From NCBI GenBank assembly GCA_963575645.1, contig OY754466.1, positions 14,424,001 to 14,488,000 on the forward strand: a stretch of 64,000 bases of DNA, written 5' to 3'. A model generated the notes under the pieces. That model did no database searches and was not told the origin of the DNA. It worked only from the letters and a program-made list of their open reading frames with translations. The position numbers were made by a program, and so were the translations under genes. Positions within the stretch are counted from its first letter, which is position 1. Every line of letters starts with the position of its first letter. This DNA is from Xanthostigma xanthostigma. Taxonomy: Eukaryota > Arthropoda > Insecta > Raphidioptera > Raphidiidae. Shown in pieces: positions 32,889 to 44,157 of the stretch.

Positions 32889-33410
32889 AAAGAACCCCGC
32901 ACAAACCTTATGGGATTTGGTTCTCGGTTAAATTGATTTTATAGTTTAAAGGTCACTAAGAAAAACTGTCCATGGGCGCATATAGCCTAAAAACCAATAG
33001 ATTTTGAGCTACAGATATGTTTAGCGAGAATTTAGATATAGGGATATCCATTGAATTCACAAACACGTTCCATGTTCAACTTTTGTGCTTTTTTTAGGAA
33101 TAGAAGAAAAATCGAAAACTAGGTAATGTTGGAAGGTGTCACACTGTATAAAATAACAATGTCATATTCGGATTCAGCGCACTCGAAAACATGTTTCTAG
33201 AGCTTATGATTTTTTAAGATTGAGAATTCAATGGATATCCCTATATCTAAAATCTCGCTAAACATAGGTATCTGTAGCTAAGAATCTATGAGTTTTTAAG
33301 CTATGCGCCCATGGGCACTTTTTCTTAGTGACATTTAAACTATAAAATAAAATCATTTTCGATCAATTTAACCGAGAACCAAATCCCATATGGTTTGTGC
33401 GGGGTTCTTT
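32889..33410. mobile_element. FB-A foldback element, best-preserved copy
   Basis: The ends read AAAGAACCCCGCACAAACC and GGTTTGTGCGGGGTTCTTT, an exact 19-base inverted pair. Arms of about 200 bases continue inward with few differences; the centre carries GGAAGGTGTCACACTGTA. Confidence 0.85.
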
Positions 33411-33459
33411 CACACCATTTCTACACTACACCAATATACCCATTATATTTAATAATTTA

Positions 33460-33815
33460 CTATATGAATCATTGTCTATATACTCAATGTGCTGTGAGTA
33501 AAAGCAACAAAGTGTATCAAAAATATATCTGCGTCTTTTCTTCGATGTAATTCCCTGATTTCTCCGATGATAGGATTGGTTGATGAATAAAATATCTATT
33601 TCAAAAACTTTGTCTTTTCTATGACGTTAACATGGGCGTACCCAGCTTTTGGCCCAACAAGGGGCAAATAAGAAATTTCTTAAGCCGGTCCCCAGTGCTT
33701 GTTTTTCCCTCCTGGATACGCCAGTGCTTACGGCTTAAAAAAAGACAGAAGTATATGTTTGCACCCTAATAGTTCGATTGCGATTTTATTCACATGGTCA
33801 GTATAGAATAAAAGT
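33460..33815 (+). repeat. Repeat F copy 2
   Basis: This matches 29862-30200 along most of its length. It has an additional CATGGGCGTACCCAGC at 33629 that pairs in inverted sense with CTGGATACGCCAGTG at 33711, suggesting a small hAT-like MITE inside. Confidence 0.65.
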
Positions 33816-35283
33816 ATATGAATATACCATAAAAATACCTATGTGTGGAAACATCAGAGCTCTCCTAAAGTAACTTCAAACAATATATTATGTACTTCGA
33901 AGAAAATTAATATCATATTTATAATATATACATTCGCACACTTCTTTTCACAACTTTCTTGAATGAATTATTTGTAGCCGCGCGATATAGTAAAAACTAA
34001 AATGATTATTTAAATAGGTGAGCCCAACAGGTAGGTAGTTGAGACGTAGTACGTTTTTAATAACAAAACATTTGAATAAATTTGGTTTACGTCTACCGTA
34101 GGTCCATGACCATTCCTAAATTCTTGACAAACAATGCCTACACAGTACACACGCTTCTGGGTCCGCGGATCTTCGCGACCTAACCTAACACTTCTTATGC
34201 ACGTATAAAATCTATACCTGCAGCCATTACCCACTTAATATCGTATTATGGAATATATGTTACGATCAAAGTTTTCATTTAACAAACACATACATTATTT
34301 AACGGCACAGTAAAACTCGTCGGGACTGAACCAATCAGAATTCTTTTTATTAATTTGAGGTTAAACGTTGTCGAATATATATTTTTCCATTGGCTGAGCA
34401 GCTTAGGAAACTCGAAAGCCATGATAGACGGACAAATTGACAGACAGAATTGTGAAAATAATATGGTTCCACACTTTGGGTATGAAACCCTAAAAATTAT
34501 ATCCACTTTTTTATAGTGAGTTTTTTTTTATATTAGGTTATAATTCAAGTGGTTGCCGTTAACATATATGCAAATTATGTATAAAACGATTTCTACATTG
34601 TGTCGAGACAAGGCTGGACAAACTAGGAAAATTTTATTACAAAAATGTTAAAACCCCGTTATTCTAAAAATAAATTCCATAAATATGCGTATACTTTATT
34701 TTCAGGAAAATCCGCGAATCTCGGAAATCGGAAAAATCATATTGACTCACAGATTTTGTATTTTTAATAAGATTTTATAATTTTAAACATTGTATAGTCT
34801 AGTTTTGAAATAGTATTTGAGTCATACATTTATACTTCGGGCGGCACAGTTTTTATGCATGGGACGAGATGCCTCTACATTGTTTCACTGTCTCGCAGTT
34901 CCTTTAAGCGAATCGTACTATAATGACGAGTCACTCTCTACTATTTCATAACCTCAGTACAGCTGGTCAGTCCGGATTCGCCCGGATGTAAGTCCCTATG
35001 ATCGCTCACTGATTATTCCATTTTTGTCAGCTGTTTAGTGTCTATGAAATAGACTTTTAGTTTGTGAATGAATGTTTTCGAATCTGCTCAGTGATGCCAT
35101 CTCTTGAGGGAGCTTATGTACTAAGACTTTTGAAGCCTAGCCTTAAAAAATCTAAATATGTAAAAATGGCTATTCAGAATGTGTTATTTGATTCCCTGTG
35201 AGAGTGCAACTTTTTTTGTATAGGATTTATCTAAACGGGACACGCTTCCAAAATGTTTGTCCACCTATTTACACTGTTCTTTA
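33816..35283. other. Unassigned AT-rich stretch
   Basis: Nothing firm. TCAGTCCGGATTCGCCCGGA at 34971 resembles a reversed Helitron 3' end without the rest. The frame at 34010-34234 (reverse) has no known domain. Confidence 0.35.
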
Positions 35284-35434
35284 TATATGTCGCCGGGATA
35301 TTGTCAAACCCGTGAGATTATAATTTCACTTAGTGAAATTATAATATCACGAATCTTTGTCAATTGTAATATTGTAATTTCACTAGTGACATTACAAAAT
35401 CACGGATTTGACAATATCCCGGCGACATATATAA
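35284..35434. mobile_element. Small foldback MITE with nested hairpins
   Basis: Outer arms ATATATGTCGCCGGGATATT / AATATCCCGGCGACATATAT are exact. Between them, inner palindromes alternate: TAATTTCACTTAGTGAAATTA near 35323 and TAATTTCACTAGTGACATTA near 35375, each bounded by CGTGA/TCACG. About 150 bases, non-coding. Confidence 0.7.
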
Positions 35435-35482
35435 TAAAATTGGAGTGTATGTCTGTTATTTACATATTTCAACGAAAATTCG

Positions 35483-35988
35483 CTCTTTTTTTTGTGAATG
35501 ACTCACTCCGAGCGCCATTGCTCTGCGCTGAGCTATTCTGTACTGTTGCATTCGCACATTTGCAGAGCGCACACAGCACAGAGGCACTAGTGAACTTTGT
35601 ACGTACGGAGTTATCTTTGATGAGTCGTTTAATGTTGAATGACAGTTTACAGTGACTTAAACCATTCACATTGACGTCGTTGACAAAGATATAATATTGT
35701 AACAATAAACATTATTATTGTTAAGCTTTTATTATTATACTGTATAGTTTATCCGAAATGCGAATAAAATCAGATCAGAATCATATGAAAATGGGCTCAG
35801 AGCTGAGCGTGTGTATTGTGCTGTGCAATGCTACGTGACTCCTGAGCATGCATGATGATAGTTGACACCTCTGCAGTCTGCACTCTTGTGTAGTGCGTAC
35901 AGTCTAGTGTCGCTCCTTTGAACGACTCCCTCTGAGCGACTCTTTTTAGTGAGCGGAGCGCACGGAGCCAGCTCCCAATACATCACTA
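35483..35988 (-). mobile_element. hAT-D element, copy 2
   Basis: Reverse of the copy at 898, with the CATCACTA tip at 35981-35988 and shared TTGTTACAATATTATATC and GAGCGACTC motifs (as in copy 1). The other tip is missing. The 132-codon open frame at 35257-35655 runs through this repeat and the foldback before it and is not a gene. Confidence 0.75.
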
Positions 35989-36911
35989 CATGTTACTTAT
36001 AATATTTTCGTATCACAGTGTGTTTCTTTCAATGGATATACAATTTCCGAATAATTTTTTCAGGGTTTTTTCAATCCCTGTCGAGTGTGAACCTCTACAA
36101 CATACATATATGTATTTTAGCCGGCTTATTTTGCCATGCTTTGAGTAGTTTGTGTCCTCAAGTACTTTTTTTAAGCCGTGTTGAAAAGATATGTCATAGA
36201 TTAACTTTTTTGATGTAGATAACCATTCCAGCACATAATCTCGTTTTTTATAGAAACTATTCTTATTTAAATAGCTGCTTCTAGGCTTCATAGATATAAA
36301 AAACTTTAAAAATTAATTGAATCTCTTTTAAAAAGGCCACAAAAAAGCATAAAATAATAAAGTTTTGAGATCGATGCCAATTTAGATTTAAAACGAGGTG
36401 TCTACCAAACGACATCATAAAATATCCATGAGTAGAGGCGGGATTCGAAGGTACGACAGTTTTATTCCAAAGGCCAGCATGCTGACAATTACACCGGACT
36501 GTTCTCTATCAAAAATTTAAATAATCTATGTACCTATATCTAGTTGGAATATAATAAAATTGTTTGAGAACTGCTATAATAGCTATTAATATAAATATGA
36601 AGGTCATATAATTTTGTTACTGTTTCATATTACATAAAAGTGAACAAAAATTCGAAAAATTGATTTTATGACTGTTAGTTATTGAAAGTTGAATGTCATG
36701 GACAGAAGTAATTGAATTTATTATTGTGAAATAACATCAAATTTTTCGTGGTGTGATTAGTGAACATTAAAATTGCGTGTTAATGTGTGGTTATATTAAT
36801 AAAACAACGGTGTCGTCATAGCCAAAGGTAAATTATATTATATTATGTATATTATTAATTTTAACTAATAAGTACCTACAGATTTTTATGTGAGTTTTTT
36901 AAAATAAAATT
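35989..36911. other. Unassigned stretch
   Basis: A 92-codon reverse frame (36013-36291) is unrecognised. AAAG|GTAAAT at 36826-36834 is donor-like but no exon is supported. Confidence 0.35.
36424..36500 (-). other. Degenerate tRNA-like sequence
   Basis: Reversed: GTCCGGTGTAATTGTCAGC, ATGCTGGCCTTTGGAA, ACCTTCGAATCCCGCC. Spacing and the TTCGAATCC B-box fit a tRNA or tRNA-derived SINE head, but the anticodon stem is broken, so it is a pseudogene. Confidence 0.4.
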
Positions 36912-37650
36912 AAACTATCTACAAATATCGGATGTAGTTACGACTATCGGTCATCTTCGATCGGGATGAAAATTTAGACATTTGTTGACTTAGTGGGACA
37001 TGAAAAACCTCCAAAATATTTTTGTTTTAAGTTATTTATGGGTTCAGTACAATAACTCGATGTGCCCAAATTTTGATTTTTTTTGTCATATAAAACTTTT
37101 GACGTTGTTAAAAATTTTGACGTTCCAAGAAAAAAAACTGCGTATTATTTACCGTTCAAAAAATGGAACTACTTTTCATCTTTCACTGTTATTTTTTAAT
37201 CTAACCAATCAGAAATCACATACACACGTCATAGCGACTGGTGTAGAATTACTGTATTACTCTCTCATTTTGTATATACAACCCCGTAATTGTTTTTTTG
37301 AATAACTCCCTCTAAACGCCCTCCCCTTTATATATAAGTATATTATAACTTTCCCTTTTTGCTGTAGTAATATGTATATTCAAATAAACTTATTTTATTA
37401 TATGTATTTTGTTAAATTAATTTAAAAAATCAATTTTCGGCACTTAAAACGGCTAATAACACTGTTATATGTTATATAAAATAATAATTGTATTTCCAGT
37501 GGATATTTTGCGCATCGAGTTGTCGTACTCTAACCTCTACAAATATCGAATGTAGTTTCGAATACCGATCATCTTCGATCGGTATGAAACTTTGGACATC
37601 TGTTGACCATGGTGGGACTAGAAAAACCCCCAAGAGATTTTTTTTTTTAT
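36912..37650. repeat. Direct repeat pair 619 bases apart
   Basis: 36918-37020 and 37537-37650 share CTACAAATATCG.ATGTAGTT, CGATCATCTTCGATCGG.ATG and GGGAC..GAAAAACC. TCATCTTCGATCGG itself holds a GATCTTCGATC-like palindrome. The DNA between is unassigned. Confidence 0.6.
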
Positions 37651-37715
37651 TCATAAAAATTTTGCTTTAACGTTGTGTGTGTGCGTGCTCTCTAAATCAA
37701 ATAAAGAGCTTACCG

Positions 37716-38120
37716 ATGTTAGTATTAGTATTAGTATTTATTTGCCAAAAACCAAAAAAATGGTATAAGCTCGTCATACATAGTAAAAATAATAAAAGCA
37801 ATATTCACAACAAATTTCTATAAAATAACAATATTCACATGTTACAGCTGTAATATTCCTCTAGAGTCTAGACTGTAAAATGGTTCTTATATTAAAAATT
37901 CTTTAATAATTTTAAGACAGTCGCTTGATGTTATCTGGTAAAAGTTTATAAAGCTTTTGGCCCATGAAGTGTGAACTATGTTGGCAAATTTTAATTCTGT
38001 GATATGGCCCATTGAGATTCTACAACGGTCTTGATTAATATAGATAATAAGAGGTACTATAAAATACATTTGTTCAATTACAAATAGAAGAGTGTGAATG
38101 ATCCTGGGAACGAGTTATTG
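37716..38120 (-). pseudogene. Decayed LINE reverse transcriptase C-terminus and tail
   Basis: Minus strand, across shifting frames: VPLIIYINQDRCRISMG, then HFMGQKLYKLLPDNIKRL, then KIIKEFLI, stop, EPFYSLDSRGILQL. These match the usual order of a non-LTR enzyme's tail (G-KLYN-LP--IK, K--L, FYS--E). A (TAGTAT)n-type tail at 37719-37737 follows, as LINE 3' ends often have. At least one frameshift and one stop. It is a different family from 28297. Confidence 0.6.
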
Positions 38121-38387
38121 CAAAACAGAATAAAACAATGTGTAGCTTTTAATTAAATCTGTGTACAGTTAATAGAGAAAGAAAGGCCCTACGTTTCAAT
38201 TCTCCCGTATAACGGCGTATATCCCTCTATGTATTTGCGAAGAACGATTTGTGATATATGGTACGTTCATTTCCTAGTTTGTAGCGCGCCACAAAATTAA
38301 ACTGCTTGCCAAATGAAATTACTGCTGTGCCTTTTATAGTGGCAATTCCGCACGGGGGCAATGTAAGTGTTTCTCTCCTGCACGAGT

Positions 38388-38640
38388 AGCAGCTATGGCG
38401 GCCATAAGAAACACGATATATTTATATATGTACCTACATATTGTACCGGGGCGACTATATCCACGATTCCGAACTCAAAGATTTAGAATGTCCTTTCTCC
38501 TTACATAGATAGGTCGAAGAGAGTCATGAAACTTTAATAATTGTGGATTGGCCAACGCACAGCGCAATTATTTCAGCAGTAACAGCTGTGGCGGCCATAA
38601 GAAACGCTATCTATTTGTATATATGTACCCATATTAGTAT
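38388..38640. repeat. Direct repeat, spacing 189
   Basis: GTAGCAGCTATGGCGGCCAT at 38388 and GTAACAGCTGTGGCGGCCAT at 38577 each continue with AAGAAAC-C-AT-TATTTATATA and TATGTACC. Two units, GC-richer than the flanks. Confidence 0.6.
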
Positions 38641-38642
38641 CT

Positions 38643-39118
38643 TAGTGATGTGTCACTCCTCCCTCGGAGCGGAGCGAGTTACTCTTTTTTTGTGAATGAC
38701 ACTCCGAGCGCCATTGCTCTGTGCTGAGCTATTCTGTACTGTTGTACTCGCACATTTACAGAGCGCACACAGCACAGGCCACAGAGGCACTAGTGAATTT
38801 TGCACGTACGGAGTTACCTTTGCTGAGTCATATTTTAATGTTGAATGACACACTGTAAGTGCAATAGTACTAAGCTTGCGGTGACTTAAACCATTCACAT
38901 TGACGTTGTTGACAAAGATATAATATTGTAACAATTAAACATTATTATTGTTAAGCTTTTATTATACTTTATAGTTTATCCGAAATGCGAATAATATAAG
39001 ATCAGAATCATATGAAAATGAGCTCAGAGCTGAGTGTGTGTATTGTGCTGTGCATTGCAATGATACATGACTCCTGAGCATGTATAATGACAGTTCACAC
39101 CTCGGCAGTCTGCACTAA
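38643..39118 (-). mobile_element. hAT-D element, copy 3, one end missing
   Basis: It starts TAGTGATGTGTCACTCC and follows copy 1 in reverse up to GCAGTCTGCACTA, where a PIF/Harbinger relic takes over. The other tip is absent. Confidence 0.75.
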
Positions 39119-39431
39119 CAGACGTACCTACAAATAATCGAAAGTACCTACTTTTGCTCATTTGAAAATAATTAAAAAATTTGTCATCGTACAGTCTTAT
39201 ACGATGATAAAGTTGTTGAAATTGACTTTCGTTTCTATCTTCGATAATTGGATGAACCCAATAAATTCTATTAATAAATCCATCGCTTTACTATCTGTTC
39301 TGTGTGGTTCATTTGTGGTTTCACCAACGTCTGCGTGCCCACAAAACTGTTGATGGAAGTGGTCGAGTTGAACCACATTAGGACCACTTTTTTGTGGTCG
39401 GAAAGTGGTACGTGTGAGTTAAGCCTTACTG
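39119..39431 (-). mobile_element. PIF/Harbinger 5' end and transposase start
   Basis: On the minus strand, the tip GGCTTAACTCACACGTACC is followed by an untranslated stretch rich in GTGG/CCAC motifs and then by transposase coding sequence (39124-39290). The element is cut at about 39118 by hAT-D. Confidence 0.55.
39124..39290 (-). pseudogene. N-terminal relic of PIF/Harbinger transposase
   Basis: The minus-strand frame gives SDGFINRIYWVHPIIEDRNE, then SQFQQLYHRIRLYDDKFFNY, then FQMSKS. YWVHPI...LY..LR.D..KFF.YFRMS is the signature just before the DDE domain in HARBI1-type nucleases. After FQMSK the frame shifts by one to give GTFDYL, matching the family's S-TFDYLL. The catalytic part is missing. 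It is the only PIF-type coding trace in the window, relevant to the TTA-flanked MITEs at 4794 and 62628. Confidence 0.7.
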
Positions 39432-39785
39432 TTATTGGTGATAGTTTCGAAAACTTCTAATTGCCATTTTTTTTTCATTAAAATTAAATAAACAAAACCC
39501 GCTTATGTTGCGTCTTACATAAGGCTATTCTGTATATAAGTAATCACATGCAATAAATATATTTGATGGCTATCTGTTTCAATCATTTGCATTTCATTCG
39601 CCTGCTTTGTGTTGCTTTTCTCTCTGTTCATCTTATGGCATTAAATGGTAACCGACAGGTTAACTTTTAAAATTGTTGGATTGTTTAAATAGGATTTATT
39701 TATTTTACTTTACGCACTAGCGCGTCATGAGCTATTTTACTACCGCTGCACATACATAAAAATATAGTTTAAAAAAAAAATAAAA
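39432..39785. other. Unassigned AT-rich stretch
   Basis: Nothing recognised. Confidence 0.4.
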
Positions 39786-40019
39786 AACCCGCTTTATATC
39801 GAACTAAAAAGTAAAAAATATTTTTTTAAAATAAGCTTAAAACAATAATGAATAAAAAATACAAGTAATATTGTGAAAAAAGCGTGGGGCGCTTTGTTCC
39901 ACATTTTCGTACATCGAGCGCCCCACGCTTTTTCACAATAATACTTGTATATTTTATTCATTATTGTTTTATGCTTATTTTAAAAAAATATTTTTTACTT
40001 TTTAGTTCGATATAAAGTA
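39786..40019. mobile_element. Foldback MITE with 100-base near-perfect arms
   Basis: Each arm carries ATATCGAACTAAAAAGTAAA, AACAATAATGAATAAAA and AAGCGTGGGGCGCT, inverted around a short loop (TTGTTCCACATTTTCGTACA). Very few mismatches. The AACTAAAAAGTAAAAAATA core recalls ACTAAAAAGTAAAAAATAAT in the element at 11333, so the two may be related. Confidence 0.8.
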
Positions 40020-40065
40020 TGTTTTTTAGTTTTTTTAAACTATATATTTATTTTCTACTTTTTGA

Positions 40066-41048
40066 CGTGATAACGTCTTATAAATTGATGAATCACCAAT
40101 CTTATAAATTGATAAAACACCGGCTGCATGCACGAAAAAGTGTAACGTTCCTAACGGTCGTAACGTTCCTAACGCGTAACGTTCCGCCTGACCCTGTGCG
40201 TGCTTTTTGCTAATTTCTCGCTCAATTTAAATCAGATCGGTTTGAAACCAGTCTTAAACGAAAGAGGAGAACATTTTACATAGATTTCGTATAACAGAAT
40301 TTGCCTAAAAAGTTTTTTTATACAAATTTATATAGAAAAATAGTTGTATAAATGCAATGTTGTCTAATGCATGGCGCGACGCGGTCGGTCGTCTTTGTTT
40401 GCCGTACATGGAAATTAGAAAATAACGTATGTCTTGTCTTAACATGAAAACGGCTGCATTTCTAATGTTTAATTCAATTTTTTGACATTAGTATTTTGTG
40501 AAATGCAACGCCTTTTAAGTTAAGTATTGGAATAACTAATTATTATTAGAACATAATACTTTGACAGTTGTAAACGTCACTTTTGACATTTCTTATCATT
40601 CCGACACAAAGGATAAGCGGATTGAAACCAAATTTTGGGAGGATGTTTGATATGCAAATATGAAGTGGCCTATTGTTTTTGGGAACATCGGCGCATGCGT
40701 AAAAGAATATATCTCTTATAATGATGTTTTATATAATAATAATATAGTTTTTAAAACGGTTTTTACTCTATCTATTTTTACTAGAAATTTTTGTAAATTT
40801 TTTGGGGAAAATCGGCGCATGCGCAAAAGAGATACATGCCATAGTTGTTTTTTATATAATAATAGTGTACTTTTTATAGTGTTTTATTATTCTACTTAAT
40901 AAAATTTACCTAAATTTGAAGCGAAAGATGCAATATCATAGATTCGAATTATTATAATTATTATATAAATTTATGTTATGTATTACGGAATACGTTATCA
41001 CGTAAAACTATCGTCCGTGAACCGACTTTACAGACAACCATTTTTTTT
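40066..41048 (+). mobile_element. EL-C element, longest copy, with EL-B-like interior
   Basis: The ends match 12146-12842. Between 40601 and 40866 it contains the EL-B motifs GGATAAGCGGATTGAAACC, GGAGGATGTTTGATATGC and ATCGGCGCATGCG, the last twice (40687, 40812) in a local duplication. The AAATTTGAAGCGAAAGATGC segment is shared with the copy at 63469. Confidence 0.75.
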
Positions 41049-41083
41049 AGTTCGATTTATTGTCAAAAATTTGCCGAAAAAAA

Positions 41084-41170
41084 AACAATTAGAACCCACG
41101 ACCCGTGATTCCGAGAGTTGACGTCAGCGAAGACCCGTGCCTTAGACCGCACGGCTAACCACTGTAGTTA
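41084..41170 (-). other. Degenerate tRNA-like (Leu/Ser type) sequence
   Basis: Reversed: GTGGTTAGCCGTGCGGTCTA, AGGCACGGGTCTTCGC, then GGTCGTGGGTTCTAAT. The GCGGTCTAAGGC D-arm is typical of tRNA-Leu/Ser, but the B-box has lost its CGA. Probably a SINE head or tRNA pseudogene. Confidence 0.4.
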
Positions 41171-41230
41171 CAGTGCTGGCATATTATACTACAGTAATAA
41201 ACCACTTGCTGTAGTCTAAACGAAGGTTAC

Positions 41231-41330
41231 AAACATACATACATACATACATACATACATACATACATACATACATACATACATACATACATACATACAT
41301 ACATACATACATACATACATACATACATAC
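41231..41330. repeat. (ACAT)n microsatellite
   Basis: About 24 nearly perfect tetranucleotide units, the longest microsatellite in the window and likely length-variable. Confidence 0.97.
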
Positions 41331-41796
41331 TTACAAGTGAAGTTAATATAAAGCGTGTAAAAAGCAGCTATTTTACAGAACGGTGTGCAAAAAAATCTTA
41401 TACGCTTTCTGTCGTCGCTTTTCTATAGATATTACACGACACCTGTTTGTCGTGTAATAATAATAATGATTGTGCAAGCTTGTGTGCATAGTGAAACGAG
41501 AGGATCGGTCCTGTCCGTTCACAGCGGTAATTACGCACTGATGTGTTCGGCACAAAAGACATGCACATCCGGTTGAGGATACGACATTTAAACCGGAACA
41601 TAACTTTGACAACGGGAACCCGATGCTCAAATAACAAGTACTGCTCCTGTAACTATTGGCGGTGTATTTGTGGCCACAAGGTTAAGTGACGTATGCCGAA
41701 ATTTTTAGGGTTACGTATCTGAAGGGTTGTTCACGCTATTCGGTCTGTCTGCTTATAGCTCCGAAACTAGGAGCAAAAATCAAGTTGCTGTATAAT
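41331..41796. other. Unassigned stretch
   Basis: Overlapping frames occur on both strands at 41373-41637 without a recognisable domain. Confidence 0.35.
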
Positions 41797-42649
41797 ACAG
41801 GGGCGAGTCATTTTAATCTTCGGATGAGATTATCTTTTCAGGATAGGGTAAAATCTAAAAATGGTTCAGGGAAAAGTTGATTGGTTTCTTATAGGAGGAC
41901 ATCGGATGCCATGGTCACTTTTAACCTTAGGTCGATGGTTCAAAGTCAACTTTATTTTTAATGGGAACCTCTATTTTCCACATCGGCAATCGATTGTACG
42001 TGCAAAAACATTAAACTTTTGTCCCAAATATATTTATGTAAAATCCATATTTTCCGGAATATTCACGGTTCAAACTTTGGATTTTCAAATTCGCGGGATT
42101 TTTTTATGACGAATCAGTTTCTGTGAAAAAACGTAAGAGACAAAAAGATTTTAGAATTTTGCAAGGACTCAATTCCAATGTTTGAGTAATTTTTCGGCCA
42201 CTTTTTATTTTCTCGTTGTTTTGTTGAAAGGGTCGTACTGATTTTTATAATAACAGTGGTCGAAAACATTACTTAAGCATTGGAATTAATTCCTTGAAAA
42301 ATTCTAAGAGCTCTTTGCCTCTTGCAATTTTTCACAAAAACTTATGATTCGTCAGTAAAAAAAGCACACAAATTTGAAAATTTAAATTTTGGACCGTGAA
42401 TATTTCGGAAAATATGGGTTTTGGATAAAAATATTTGTAACGAAAATTTTATGTTTTTCCAAGTACAATTGATTGCCGATGTGAAAAATAGGGATTGACA
42501 TTAAACAAAAATTTTTGCCCTGAATGATCTAGAACCGTCGACCCAAGGTCAAATATGACAATGGCATTAACTTTGCTCTGTATCATTTTTCGATTTCACC
42601 CTAGCCTGAAAAGATGATCTCATCCGAAAATTAAAATGACTCACCTGTA
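41797..42649. mobile_element. Large foldback element, 420-base diverged arms
   Basis: The tips are TACAGGGGCGAGTCATTTTA and, reversed, TACAGGTGAGTCATTTTAAT. Paired blocks inside include CTTTTCAGG.TAGGGT.AAAT, CACATCGGCAATC.ATTGTAC and CATATTTTCCG.AATATTCACGGT, inverted around about 42220. Arms differ at many positions, so it is old. No coding sequence. Confidence 0.8.
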
Positions 42650-43799
42650 GTTACACAAGGTAGATTTTTGAAAACCGAACACTCTTCTATTTCATAGAGG
42701 AAGGGTTTTCGAAAAATAATTTCGAACAAAAGCTGCAGGAAATCAAGTGGAAAAAACATTTTTCATTTGGTGGAGGTACTTCCGAGATATCAAGATCACC
42801 TTCACTTTTTTTAAATAGGAACCCATATTTTTTATCTCGGATTTTTGTTCTATGCGTCAAAGAACATAACATTTTTCGATTTTATGCAATCCTGAACCGC
42901 TATTTGATTCTCAATTCATGCCATGTTTCCTGTTTCTACCTCGCATAGGCTGAGCTATCGGATTTTGTTTGTTTGTGTGTGCGTGGCGGTGTGTACTGTG
43001 TTCAGCGTCCTCGAAAACTAGTTGCATCAGACAATTCTTGGGTTTTTCGGGGGTTTGTATTAAAAAGTGATTTTTTTTATTTTATCAAAAAAAAAAAATC
43101 TTACGCTCACATAGCAAAGTCATAATGCCTGTATTAGCAAATACACTATAATATTGTCGACAAGGTTTTGACACTGCGATCCGAGTTTTTATAGTTAACA
43201 GTAAAATATAGCTTTCACCCGTAACATATTTTCAGTCGCTGAAGAGAAAGCAATAATGGCCGATGATAGCAAGATGAGTTAAAACTTTTAGACGCTACAA
43301 CCATCTGTCTGCCGACTAACACAATACATTATCATTTAGTGTCTATATAAATGCTTTTGTCAATTTATTTATATACCAGTGATTGTCAAATTACAGTAAA
43401 AATTCGCAATAAAAAGACAGCCGTAACGGCTTTCTATTTCTTTTCTGATGTTATGCATTACATAACTATTTTATGTAACGACATAATAAAAACTTTTAAT
43501 GGTAGAGCACTGCTTTTGTTTGACTAATAAAAATTAAAAGAAAATAAAATCGCCGTTTATTTCACAATTCTTCCCTAAGCTAACTTTTCCCTTTCAATGT
43601 TGAAATGTTATGTATTTTCTAGTATTTTGAAAAATGTCTTCATTTTTGTATTACAATGAAAAAGTTTGATTGAATTGATTATTTTGTAAAAAGGCTTTTG
43701 AGCTTATTTAAAATCTAAATGAAGTTACACGTTCAGAATTTAGAGCTTTGATACCCGCGGCTTCGCGTGCGATTGAGACGAAACACGGACTCGTTCCCA
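42650..43799. other. Unassigned stretch
   Basis: 43117-43190 shares a repeat with 13588-13655. ACCCGCGGCTTCGCGTGCG at 43752 is a motif common at insect repeat ends. Confidence 0.35.
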
Positions 43800-44092
43800 T
43801 TTGGCATAGTTACTCGTATTTTCGTAGACATCCACTAAGAACAGATTTTTTGCAAATCCTATCCAAAACGGATTTTTCACCTACCACCACATACTGTCTC
43901 TCTCTCTCTCTCTTCCTCTGTGCCTCTTTCTCTGGAAATATTATATTGACCTTCTCATCTACGCAACCATCCACATAACAGCTCACACCCATAGTATGTG
44001 GGATCGTAGGTGAAAAATCCGTTTTGGATGACATTTGCATAAAATTCGTTCTTAGTGGGTGTCTACACGAGAAAGGAGTAACTGTGCCAAAT
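43800..44092. mobile_element. Inverted-repeat element
   Basis: Arms of about 95 bases share TTTGGCA.AGTTACTC, CCACTAAGAAC and CCAAAACGGATTTTTCACCT, inverted around a CT-rich spacer (43897-43935). Moderately diverged. Confidence 0.65.
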
Positions 44093-44157
44093 TTCAAGTC
44101 AATCGAGCGTATCGTTATGGAGGTCTAGTGATGAATCAGTGAATGGTATTTCGATTA

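Noticed and set aside
35257-35655. 132-codon plus-strand open frame
   Set aside because: It spans the foldback at 35284 and hAT-D copy 2, both repeats; no domain.
36013-36291. 92-codon minus-strand frame
   Set aside because: Basic, lysine-rich and open, but no motif, no splice signal and no start context; cannot be separated from AT-rich chance.
41231-41330. Regular repeat as CRISPR array
   Set aside because: It is an uninterrupted tetranucleotide microsatellite with no spacers, in animal DNA.
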